A stretch of 64,000 nt of DNA from the NCBI GenBank assembly GCA_010405405.1, contig MU004242.1:100748-164747 (forward strand), read 5' to 3'. The translations under genes were made by a program, and so were the position numbers. This stretch comes from Microthyrium microscopicum. Its lineage: Eukaryota; Ascomycota; Dothideomycetes; Microthyriales; Microthyriaceae. How positions within the stretch are numbered: position 1 is the first letter of the stretch; each line of letters begins with the position of its first letter. The notes below the pieces were generated by a model, which had not been told where the DNA came from, did no database searches, and was given only the letters and a program-made list of their open reading frames with translations. Positions 38,699 to 46,885 of the stretch are shown here, in pieces.

Positions 38699-39859
38699 AT
38701 GACTGCACCTTCTATACCAAACTTGAGCTCTTTGCTTCGAGGAAGAGGTAGAGGTCGTGGTAGAGGGAGAGGAAGAGGCTCAAGCTCAGGACCACCCGGT
38801 TTCAGAGATGACGATCCAATAGCACGCGACCGCATTGTACAACATACAGATCAAGATGCGGCAGGTTCGCGACTAAGTGCTGTAAACCTACAGTACTTAG
38901 ACGATCCATACGCACAGTTTTTCTATAAAGATGCCGCTCCCCCGCGACGGTTTCCCATTATTAATAGAGGTAAGTATCGCAGAGATCAACCAATACTACC
39001 CACTAACACATCAGGAACATATGTCCGCACTGCCGCCCTTGATCAATTAATCGCCAGATTCCTCGCCTCCGACCCTTCAACTCTCCACCAGATCATCTCC
39101 CTCGGTGCTGGCACCGATACCCGGCCCTTCCGACTCCTGACACAGACTCCACGCCCAAATCTCATCTATCACGAGCTCGACTTCGCAACCAACACCACTT
39201 GCAAAATCAGCACCATCAAAGAAACCCCGTCCCTTCTCCGTGCTCTCACCACGCACATGGACGCAGATGCTCTCGTATTCGGCTCCAATGGCGCCTCAAT
39301 AGAAAGCCCAATGTACAACGTCCATCCAATTGACCTCCGCACTATCACGCCAACCACCCTCCCAAACCTTCCCAATCTCGATCCAAGCGCACCAACCCTC
39401 GTCCTTTCTGAGTGCTGTCTCTGCTATCTCTCTCCCACCGACGGCTCAGCCATCTTGACCGCATTCACATCTCATCTCCTCGCCAGCGCACCAGTTGGCC
39501 TCATTCTCTACGAGCCCGTGCATCCCAACGATGCGTTCGGACGAACCATGGTGTCCAACCTCGCGTCAAGAGGAATACATATGCAGACATTGCAGCAATA
39601 CGAGGACATCAGCGCTCAAACAGCCCGTTTGCGTGCCGCAGGACTCGGAGAAGTGGTGGGTGGAGCAGATATTGAGTTTGCGTGGGAGCGGTGGGTGGAT
39701 AATGCGGAGAAGGATCGCGTTGGAAGGTGTGAGATGCTAGATGAGATTGAGGAGTGGGTACTGTTAGCCAGACATTATTGTGTGGTGTGGGGAGGTAGGG
39801 GAGACGTGTTCAAGAGTGCTTGGGGAAGCGTGGAGGCGCAACAGGGGTTTGAGGTATGA
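38699..39859 (+). CDS. PPM1: leucine carboxyl methyltransferase 1 (PP2A methyltransferase)
   Basis: SAM-dependent enzyme that methylates the C-terminal Leu of the PP2A catalytic subunit and so controls PP2A holoenzyme assembly. Exons 38699-38969 and 39015-39859 give 371 residues. The 45-nt intron is a multiple of three and contains no stop, so the unspliced frame stays open and would add 15 residues. Its removal is supported because it restores FPIINRGTYVRT, conserved in the family. Other landmarks: the SAM-binding LGAGTDTRPFRL, YHELDF, VLSECCLCYL and YEPVHPNDAFGRTM. An RG-repeat (RGRGRGRGRGRG) follows MTAPSIPNLSSLL, as in several fungal orthologues. Start chosen as the first ATG. Confidence 0.95.
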   Translation: MTAPSIPNLSSLLRGRGRGRGRGRGRGSSSGPPGFRDDDPIARDRIVQHTDQDAAGSRLSAVNLQYLDDPYAQFFYKDAAPPRRFPIINRGKYRRDQPILPTNTSGTYVRTAALDQLIARFLASDPSTLHQIISLGAGTDTRPFRLLTQTPRPNLIYHELDFATNTTCKISTIKETPSLLRALTTHMDADALVFGSNGASIESPMYNVHPIDLRTITPTTLPNLPNLDPSAPTLVLSECCLCYLSPTDGSAILTAFTSHLLASAPVGLILYEPVHPNDAFGRTMVSNLASRGIHMQTLQQYEDISAQTARLRAAGLGEVVGGADIEFAWERWVDNAEKDRVGRCEMLDEIEEWVLLARHYCVVWGGRGDVFKSAWGSVEAQQGFEV

Positions 39860-40285
39860 TCAGAGGACGGCAGACGATACGATACCCACGGGAAAAACTA
39901 GACTTTGGGCGAGAATCACATACGTTACTCATGTGGCTGATTGGTTTATTATTCACCACATCGCTATACATGGACGAAAACAACTCATGAACAGATGAAA
40001 TACGGTGCTCTCGTCAGATCAGCGGCGACGTCCGATGCTGCGATCTCATGATGAAGTTACCTGGAACATCTTATGAACCATTCGTCTATTTCAACATACC
40101 TGCCCCAACAAATCACCGATGACTATGCGTGGTAAGGAGCGAGCATCGCACTGGAAAACTGCACTATTCTACTGCGCTAGGAAAGTGAAGGTATATAAAC
40201 GATTTGGTAAGATGCTTGGACCTGGGACCGAATGGTCTCTCAACCCGTGCATAACTTTGGTAAGCCATGACAACAGTGTTCAAGG
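39860..40285. other. intergenic between PPM1 and the coiled-coil array
   Basis: 3' flank of PPM1. No gene, RNA or repeat recognised. Confidence 0.35.
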
Positions 40286-40289
40286 CAAC

Positions 40290-40760
40290 AGTACCTGATT
40301 CTCGTCGTGGCTCAAGGCCTTAGCATCAAAATTTGTACAGTCGATTTGAAGATCCTTTCCGCCAAAATCGTGGTCTCCATTACACTAGTCACCACACACA
40401 ATATAATCATTACCCAGATCTCATGGTCATTCTCAACAATAATGTCAGCCTGTCTCCTGGGCACCATGCACAGTAACATGCAAAGGTAGAAGCGATGTTT
40501 GTAGCAAAAACTGCGCGAGGTAGAACTCCAGATCCAAGAAAGAGAGACACAGATCCAACAGAAAAGAGCACAGAAACTAGAGAGTAAGAACCTAATCGAC
40601 CAGCTGGAAGCAGTGCTAAGGATCCGAGAGGACAAACATCTCCCCAGAACAAACAGCTGCTTGGGAAGGAAGAGCAAGATCGGGAGGGCTATGAGCGAGA
40701 TGTCGAAAACAAGAATAAAGAATATGAATCTGCCTCGCTGAGAACGATGCTGGTGGGTGG
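40290..40760 (+). pseudogene. coiled-coil family relic, copy 1
   Basis: A leader-like motif at 40288-40312 is followed by an open stretch from about 40505 encoding coiled-coil sequence (KLREVELQIQERETQIQQKR, KLESKNLIDQLEAVLRIRED). It has no start codon and an in-frame stop just upstream (40502-40504). The 3' end around 40730-40755 (GCCTCGCTGAGA...GGTGGTTATGG) resembles the tail of copy 3 at 42000. Best read as a decayed copy. Confidence 0.4.
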
Positions 40761-41065
40761 TTATGGTCTTGATGAAGTACCAATGAATGTTATCGAAGGA
40801 AACCTAATAAGATAACAGACTTGACAGACATCCTACTACATATACAATGATCCAAATTTGGTACAGCATCCCGTAGTGATCCGACTTCACAGCCGGCAAT
40901 GCAACCATAAGTCCTACCGTGACCGACTCCCATATAAAAACACAGTTTCAACAATATTTCTCCACAAACAACTTCAAATCCAACACTAATCATCAACCCA
41001 CATCAACCGACAACACCTTACCATCTCTTCAAATTAAACATACTCATCATCCTCTCGACTACAAT

Positions 41066-41446
41066 ATGGCAGCAGCAATTCTGCTCTTGCAACAGGAACA
41101 ACAACTGCGGCGACACAAGTTCTCCGATGCAGAGCTTGATCAACTAGAGAAACAAATGCACAACCTAGGGAAAGAAATGCACATCCTAGGGAAAGAAATG
41201 CACATCCTAGGGAAAGAAATGCATATCCTAGGGAAAGAAATACACATCCTAGAGAAACAAACACACATCCTAGAGAAACAAACGCACATCCTAACGAACA
41301 AAGTAGTTGCTAAAGAGAAACAGCGTCAAGAGAAAGAAAAACAGGAAAGTGAGCGAGTTGAAGACAAAATTAGGCGCAAGGAAGAAGCTAGCAAATCCAC
41401 ATCACTGAAGCCTACCTCGTGGGTCTCTGGGTGGTTTTGGGCTTAA
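41066..41446 (+). CDS. coiled-coil protein with heptad minisatellite, copy 2
   Basis: Intronless 126-residue protein. After MAAAILLLQQEQQLRRHKF come seven near-identical heptads of the type LGKEMHI, encoded by a 21-bp tandem repeat (41144-41290), then a charged helix rich in Lys, Glu and Gln (NKVVAKEKQRQEKEKQESER) and the tail SLKPTSWVSGWFWA. Hydrophobic Leu and Met/Ile/Thr positions recur every seven residues, so a long coiled coil is expected. The start was chosen as the ATG shared in position with copy 3 (MAAA...). Not recognised outside this array. Confidence 0.6.
   Translation: MAAAILLLQQEQQLRRHKFSDAELDQLEKQMHNLGKEMHILGKEMHILGKEMHILGKEIHILEKQTHILEKQTHILTNKVVAKEKQRQEKEKQESERVEDKIRRKEEASKSTSLKPTSWVSGWFWA
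41144..41290 (+). repeat. 21-bp minisatellite encoding heptads
   Basis: Seven units of the form CTAGRGAAANAAATGCACATC, each encoding one coiled-coil heptad. Units 2 and 3 are identical and units 4 and 5 differ from them by single bases, pointing to recent unit duplication. Unit length matches one heptad exactly, so gain or loss of units keeps both reading frame and coil register. Confidence 0.9.
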
Positions 41447-41687
41447 GAGGATACTATGGAAGATTATCTGCACACAGTCAAATAAGTCAACCATGTTTCT
41501 TATCATGACTCAGCCATAAACCAAATCTTCGTTGGTATAAATTCTATCTCCCCTAAAAGCCTCATGTCTAAACTTAGCATCACATGATCGCCGATTCAAG
41601 CGATAGTATTGACCTTTCGACCGGAACATACTCATCAACACTACTCTATCAAATACAATCTTAACAGCAGCCATGTTGATCACTCTA

Positions 41688-42055
41688 TGGCCGCTGCGGC
41701 TGTAGTCAACCTCAACGCCTCGCAACGTCAGCAGCAGCTTCAGATGATCAGAGCAAAGCTGCATGATCGGCATCACGAAAGTAAGAACATGAAGAATATG
41801 AGGCGTGGCAGCAAGACTGGCATAAGGAAAGGCAAAAACAGCATGAGATGGACATACAGCTATATGACCTGCGTATCCAAATCCGAAACGGCTCATAGAT
41901 GTTAGAGAAACAAGCTGCCGAAAAGAAACAGCTCACTCGAACAGAGAAGCCGCAAGGCATCATGCCCGAGAAATATGTCGAACAGAAGAAAGAAGCAGAT
42001 GGACCTGCCTCACTAAAGCCAACTTAGCCAGGCTCTGGGTGGTTCTTGACCGGCT
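41688..42055 (+). pseudogene. coiled-coil family relic, copy 3
   Basis: Starts MAAAAVVNLNASQRQQQLQM, parallel to copy 2, but the frame then drifts to a stop at 41905. Downstream, in other frames, coiled-coil text (EKQAAEKKQLTRTEK) and the family tail ASLKPT...GSGWF remain. A member of the array that has lost its frame. The upstream leader motif at about 41485-41510 matches copy 4. Confidence 0.5.
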
Positions 42056-42291
42056 AGGAAACGTCGAAAGTGTATTCTCCCGTCTATCAAAGCCTATAAC
42101 GTCCCTCACGGTCTGTACCGTAACAGGTATCTGTTATGGTTAGCTCTAAAATCAACCATGGTTCTCATCGTGACTGGAGATGTAGCATAATTCTTTCAGC
42201 ATATCAATCCCCAAGCTTCCACACAACTCATCACAAGTCTAAGAAACATATCCATCAACCTGCCCATATCTACCCAATAACAACAAACACG

Positions 42292-42768
42292 ATGTCGCCC
42301 ATCCTACCCTCTACAGAAAAACCCACCTACGAAGCCAGCATAGCCAGCATAACCAGCATAACCAGCATAACCAAAGAACAATGGGAGATGTCACAAGCCA
42401 AGAATCGCCATAGGGACGTCAAAAGCCTCCAGCTAAAGTACGAAAGCGCAATGTTACAAATCTCAAGATATAACCTGAAATTGATGGTCGAAATAAGCCA
42501 GATCGACGCTGAGCAATTCGCGCTACAACCCGAACTACAGACCGAGCTAAAACACAAGAAGCAACAAGTAGATTGCTTAGCGCAGAAAGTATCGCGGCTT
42601 GAAACGCAAATTGGACAGCAGGCTCAGACTCGAAAGAAGGCAGAGAAATCACAGAAGATACAAGGACTAAGAAGAAGCACAAGAAGCAATTTTGGCATAT
42701 CTAGACAGCAAGCTGAGCATCAAGCCGCAGATAGACGGCAGAGAAACCTCAGAAATACCGACAGTTAG
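42292..42768 (+). CDS. coiled-coil protein, copy 4
   Basis: Intronless 158-residue protein. It begins MSPILPSTEKPTYEA, followed by a short repeat (SIASITSITSIT) encoded by four 9-bp units, then a coiled coil (SLQLKYESAMLQISRYNLKL, CLAQKVSRLETQIGQQ) and a basic Gln/Arg-rich tail. No signal peptide or membrane segment. An upstream in-frame ATG at 42136 exists, but the sequence between looks like the family's 5' leader, so 42292 is preferred. Confidence 0.55.
   Translation: MSPILPSTEKPTYEASIASITSITSITKEQWEMSQAKNRHRDVKSLQLKYESAMLQISRYNLKLMVEISQIDAEQFALQPELQTELKHKKQQVDCLAQKVSRLETQIGQQAQTRKKAEKSQKIQGLRRSTRSNFGISRQQAEHQAADRRQRNLRNTDS
42334..42369 (+). repeat. 9-bp tandem repeat in copy 4
   Basis: Four units of RCCAGCATA encoding Ile-Ala/Thr-Ser steps. 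Period is three codons, so the frame is kept. Confidence 0.8.
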
Positions 42769-43052
42769 GAAGAAGCATGATAAGAAACTTTGGGGGTAGG
42801 AAGTATCTCAGCGACCAAGGCGTAGCTACGGTCGTGGATGCCTAGGTACAAATGGTAGCTTTGGTACACCAGACTCTACAGTAGCTATAGTTATAACCAA
42901 ACACTGCAAAATATTCCACTAAGAATATAACTGTTCGGATATATGAATCCCAGACTACTTTTCCATCGTTTCATCGTTCTATCAACAGCCCACCCAGTAT
43001 ACATTAACACATTATACAACCTACACTCATCTCCCGGGCATACAACACAGCA

Positions 43053-43292
43053 ATGTTACCATCCCCAGCTCACGTAGGCAAACGCATCGCCGGCACCATA
43101 GCCAGTATGCTATACACGACCGACCTTGCACTCCTCAAAGCCCAAGCACTGGGACTACAGCTCGAGTTTCTGCGAATTCTATGTTCAGCAGTCACAGATG
43201 CAGATTACGTAGGATCAGCTATGGTACAACCAAGAGAAGCTACGAAATTTTTCAACACGATTTTTGGGTTTAAAGGAACTGAAAGAGCATGA
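43053..43292 (+). CDS. short array member, copy 5
   Basis: 79-residue frame starting MLPSPAHVGKRIAG, with the stretch IASMLYTTDLALLKAQALGL that parallels ANIIYTTQQQILQTEHSLL in copy 6. No signal or membrane segment. Much shorter than the other members, so it may be a truncated copy rather than a working gene. Its 5' flank has the same CA-rich leader style (ATACAACACAGCAATG). Confidence 0.35.
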   Translation: MLPSPAHVGKRIAGTIASMLYTTDLALLKAQALGLQLEFLRILCSAVTDADYVGSAMVQPREATKFFNTIFGFKGTERA

Positions 43293-43656
43293 GATGTTTG
43301 AGATGAGAGTTAGAGTAAGCTACAGATTCAGCTTTTCCTTGCTCAAGAGAGGTAGCATGGAAGTGATGAAGAAGTTAAGCTGATTCGGCTCTCTGCGTGG
43401 TTGAAGCTCAACTAAGAATATGGCCATACTCAACATCGGTACATTTTGTTAAATCAACTACGGTACTCACTCAATACCTTCAAACCGCTTCTTAAAAGGT
43501 TGAATCCCCAAGAAAGCATTCTCATCAAACTCATTATTCCATCACTCCCTCCTCCAATCCCTGCAGAATCTTCAGCTCCTGATCCGCCAGATCCTTCGAA
43601 CCATCAGAGATCCCCCAAAAGCAGCACTCATCTCACATCTCACAACCCCATCCACA

Positions 43657-44154
43657 ATGTCAACAACCACAAACCCAGTCTCAATGACGACATCAGCGAG
43701 CGCTCTGGCGAATATAATCTACACAACTCAACAGCAAATTCTTCAAACCGAGCACTCCCTCCTAGCAGCCAGGCAAGAAGAACTAAAAGCCGAGATCACG
43801 CAAGCACAACTCCAGATCTCGCAAGCCCAACTAGAACAAGAGCAACTAGTAGTCGTCAACGACTTAGTGCAAACAGCAAGGCGGAACCTAGAAATTGAGA
43901 GCCAGAGACTAGACTATAAGAAAAGTCAGCTAGCAATCGAACAACGAGTACTATGCACTGTAAAGAACGAACTGGAGTCTGGAAGAAGATTGCTTGATGT
44001 GGAGAAGATACAGTTAGATATGAAGGAGTCCCAGCTACGGAAGAAAGAGTCGCAACTACGAGCGCGGGAGCAAAGACTGCAGGCTAAAGAAGAGATACAG
44101 GGGAGGAAAGAGGTACGCAGGGAGGTCGAGGGGGAATATTGGTCTGGGGGATGA
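43657..44154 (+). CDS. coiled-coil protein, copy 6
   Basis: Intronless 165-residue protein, MSTTTNPVSMTTSASALANI followed by almost continuous coiled coil: LQISQAQLEQEQLVVVNDLV, LDYKKSQLAIEQRVL and KESQLRKKESQLRAREQRLQ, where the KESQLR heptad recurs. It ends in a charged Gly-containing tail. Good start context (CCACAATGTC) after the same CA-rich leader as its neighbours. The most gene-like member of the array; it abuts RPN6 with a 95-bp gap between stop codons (convergent). Confidence 0.6.
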   Translation: MSTTTNPVSMTTSASALANIIYTTQQQILQTEHSLLAARQEELKAEITQAQLQISQAQLEQEQLVVVNDLVQTARRNLEIESQRLDYKKSQLAIEQRVLCTVKNELESGRRLLDVEKIQLDMKESQLRKKESQLRAREQRLQAKEEIQGRKEVRREVEGEYWSGG

Positions 44155-44249
44155 TGGTGGGCTTCGTGAATAGGATATGTATTTAACAAACACAACACGG
44201 TGACATTGATGCATATTATATTTTCTAACTATTGTAGCATAATACAGCC

Positions 44250-45589
44250 CTACTCAAGCAAACTGGCCTGATTGGAATACAGCAAATCGACCACACTGCT
44301 CAGCTTATCAATCGTGTTGAGCGCCGCATCGAATCCTTGATCACGGCCTTGTTCTTCATACACGATCAAGCAGCCACTGCCTTGATCGAGCACACCCACA
44401 ATGACTTTGTCTAGGATCATCTGGCTCAGCTTGCGCTCCACCTGTTGCGTGTCGAGTCCAACCATCTTGGCTACATGGGCTAGCTCTACACGGGAGAATG
44501 GCTCAATGACCTTGATCAAGTTCTGTTCCAGCATGGCATCGTAGAGACGTCTGAGATGATTGGCGATGAAGCGGTCACTGCCTAGTTCGTAGCGATATGT
44601 GCCGAGCGCACGCTCATATTCTTCTAATGAGCGGTGCGTGTGAGCGTTGGCAACGGCTTTCATGGCGTCGAGACCGGTGCCGGCGTATTTGATGGCGTGT
44701 TTGGAAGCGAGGAGGTTCGTCACGTCATCGCCGAGATTGAGCATGATCTTGCAGAGCAGCATGTATTGGAAGGCACAGCTAGCTTTTGGTGCAGCATCTT
44801 GTGATGCGTAACCTTCGAGCGCTTCGATGAAATAACTGAAGGCGGTGCCAAAGTCCTGGTCTTCGGCGTGAAGCATACCGGATTGCATGTCGAGACCAGC
44901 TTGAAGGAGAGGCGGCGTGTAGACGGATGCAGCGGAGGTTCGGGCAGATGTGAGAGCGGCGCGGCCTTTGGGGATGTTGCCGAGGGCATGATAGACGCGG
45001 GATTCGAGGAGTTGGACCTCGACTAGGCGGAGCTTATCATCGAGACGCTTGAGCTCTTTGAGGAGGCCGTTGATGAGTGTGAGAGCTTCGTAGTATGATT
45101 GCTTAGACATATGGAGGCTGACGAGGCGGGTTTCGAGATCTTGGCGGAGGAAGCCACGGCGTGTTGAGATGGCCCATTCGATACATTGTTTGGTGGTTGT
45201 GATTTGGATATCGGTGGTTTTGGGGATGGTGGTGAAGAGATCAAGGAGTTGTCGCACTATTTTAGAAAGTCAGCAATGCTAGCGGATGATAGTCATAGAT
45301 ATTACAAACCTAGTTTGGCGGTCTTTGCCTTTGCGAGTGCTGATAGCGCATCGCGAGTCTGAAGAATCAACGTAGACAGCTCATCCGTCCTCCGTTGCTC
45401 AGCATAAAGCTCTCCCAAGCTCACGAGAGCAACCTCAAGGTTCTTCAAAGCTGCCTCATTGGTTCCCGGTGGTTGTGTGAGGATTTCCTTGTAAACCTTC
45501 TCGGCCTTGGAGGGGTCCGACTTTTTGACCTTGTTGGCTTCTTGGAGCTTCGTAGCGTTTTCCGCAGGAGTGGCGGGAGTTGCGGCCAT
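44250..45589 (-). CDS. RPN6: 26S proteasome regulatory subunit Rpn6
   Basis: PCI-domain subunit of the proteasome lid that clamps lid to core particle. Exons 45310-45589 and 44250-45256 close to 428 residues (human PSMD11 422, yeast 434). The N-terminal TPR-like solenoid includes KVYKEILTQPPGTNEAALK, ELYAEQRRTDELSTLI, RQLLDLFTTIPKTTDIQI and FLRQDLETRLVSLHM. The PCI domain with its winged helix is at the C terminus: LRRLYDAMLEQNLIKVIEPF, VELAHVAKMVGLDTQQVERK, LSQMILDKVIVGVLDQG. Start chosen at the Met opening MAATPATPAENATKLQEAN, giving normal length. Divergent from COQ9 with 332 bases between starts. Confidence 0.97.
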
Positions 45590-45776
45590 TGTCGAAGCTT
45601 TGCTGCTATTCTTCGTATTTGCAGAGTGATTCCAAAGGCAACAGGCTTTGTGTGATGGGATGGTGGAGGAGAGTTTTAGCTGATGGAGTGGTGATGCTTT
45701 GGATGGTGTTGAGTTGTTGAGGGCAGTTGCAATGGAAGGCGGAAGGCAAGTGCGCGGCTGGTTCCTGCCTGATTTG

Positions 45777-45781
45777 ATTGG
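45777..45781 (-). promoter_or_regulatory. CCAAT box between RPN6 and COQ9
   Basis: ATTGG on the plus strand (CCAAT on the minus) lies 188 bases upstream of RPN6 and 141 bases upstream of COQ9. CCAAT elements bind the HAP complex, which controls respiratory genes in fungi. No PACE-type proteasome element was seen in this interval. Confidence 0.3.
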
Positions 45782-45921
45782 TCGCACCTTCCCTGCTTCA
45801 GCCTCTTCTTCTTGGTACCTAGCAACTTCCTCTTTTGTCCCAACATCATTCTCTCTTTCTGATACTCCAACTACATCGCCATTGTCATACACCAAACTTA
45901 CTCTCTCTCAAATCGCGCTTG

Positions 45922-46776
45922 ATGAATACGAAAACCGCTGTCCGGTTGACTCGTCAGCTTAGACACCCACTGCCGCTCCAAAGAACCACCATTATATCTC
46001 GAAGACAAGTCGTGCCATCATCAACATCATCATACCACTCTTACGATCATCCGACTCCTCCTCCATACTCCGATACAGCCAAATCAATACTCTCAGCTTC
46101 ACTCAACCATATACCAGAACATGGCTTTACGCGAAAATCCTTAAGTCTAGGCGCAAAGGACGCTGGATACCTCTCAATATCAACAAACCTCTTTCCTCAA
46201 GGAGCTTTTGATCTAATACTCTATTACCTCGCAACCAGCAGATTGAAGCTTCAAGATTCAGTACATGGCAGAGACGGCCATGAGCAACAATGGGCGTCCG
46301 GCAAAATAGACGTGAAAGAACGAGTCAAGACTCTGGTATTTGATCGATTGAGGTTCAATAAAGAGTCTGGAGTGATCAAGCGATGGCCAGAGGTAGATAT
46401 ATCCCAGAACCCTTGCCCGTGCCCACGTTCTAACTGATTATAGGCTCTCGCTGTAATGGCACAACCCACATACGTCCCACAATCCTTCGCCGAGCTTTCC
46501 AGACTGGCAGACGATATATATTTCCTGGCGGGCGACACCAGCGTTGACACTACATGGTATACCAAACGCGCCAGTCTAGCCGCCATATATGCCGCAGCAG
46601 AGGTATACCAAACACAAGACCAATCAGCTCAGAATGCGGATACGAGAGTCTTCGTAGACAGCAGATTCAAAGAGCTTGAATCGGCGCAAACAGGAGTCAG
46701 TTCAGTAGCTGAATGGGTCGGATATACGACACACAGCTTCATCAACGTCCTACGAAGTAAAGGCGCCCAAATATGA
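45922..46776 (+). CDS. COQ9: ubiquinone biosynthesis protein COQ9
   Basis: Mitochondrial lipid-binding protein that presents coenzyme Q intermediates to Coq7 within the CoQ synthome. Exons 45922-46392 and 46444-46776 close to 267 residues (yeast 260). A basic, Arg-rich N terminus (TKTAVRLTRQLRHPLPLQR) fits a mitochondrial presequence. Family motifs: LNHIPEHGFTRKSLSLGAKDAGY, quoted here as IPEHGFTRKSLSLGAKDAG, then LSISTNLFPQGAFDLILYY, and after the intron DTTWYTKRASLAAIYAAAEV followed by YQTQD. The last helix (VAEWVGYTTHSFINVLRSKG) is as in orthologues. Convergent with the GH32 gene, with 109 bases between stops. Confidence 0.95.
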
Positions 46777-46885
46777 TATTCACCTTGCTGCGCTTCAAGT
46801 AGTAGTCATGATCTTGTATTCTAGTCCATCATATGCCATATACCCAAACAAATATATCATACATAATAAGCATACACCATTTTCA

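Larger units (their letters stand above)
40288..44154 (+). other. tandem array of short coiled-coil genes and relics
   Basis: Four intact or partly intact open frames (41066, 42292, 43053, 43657) and two relics (about 40290-40760 and 41500-42056), all on the plus strand between PPM1 and RPN6. Units are related by a leader motif near AAATCAACCATGGTTCTCATCGTGACT, seen at about 41485-41510, 42150-42176 and in weaker form at 43453-43480 and 40288-40312, and by a shared tail ASLKPT...GSGWF. The products are helical and rich in Gln, Glu, Lys and Leu. This looks like local duplication followed by rapid decay. Function unknown. Confidence 0.6.
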
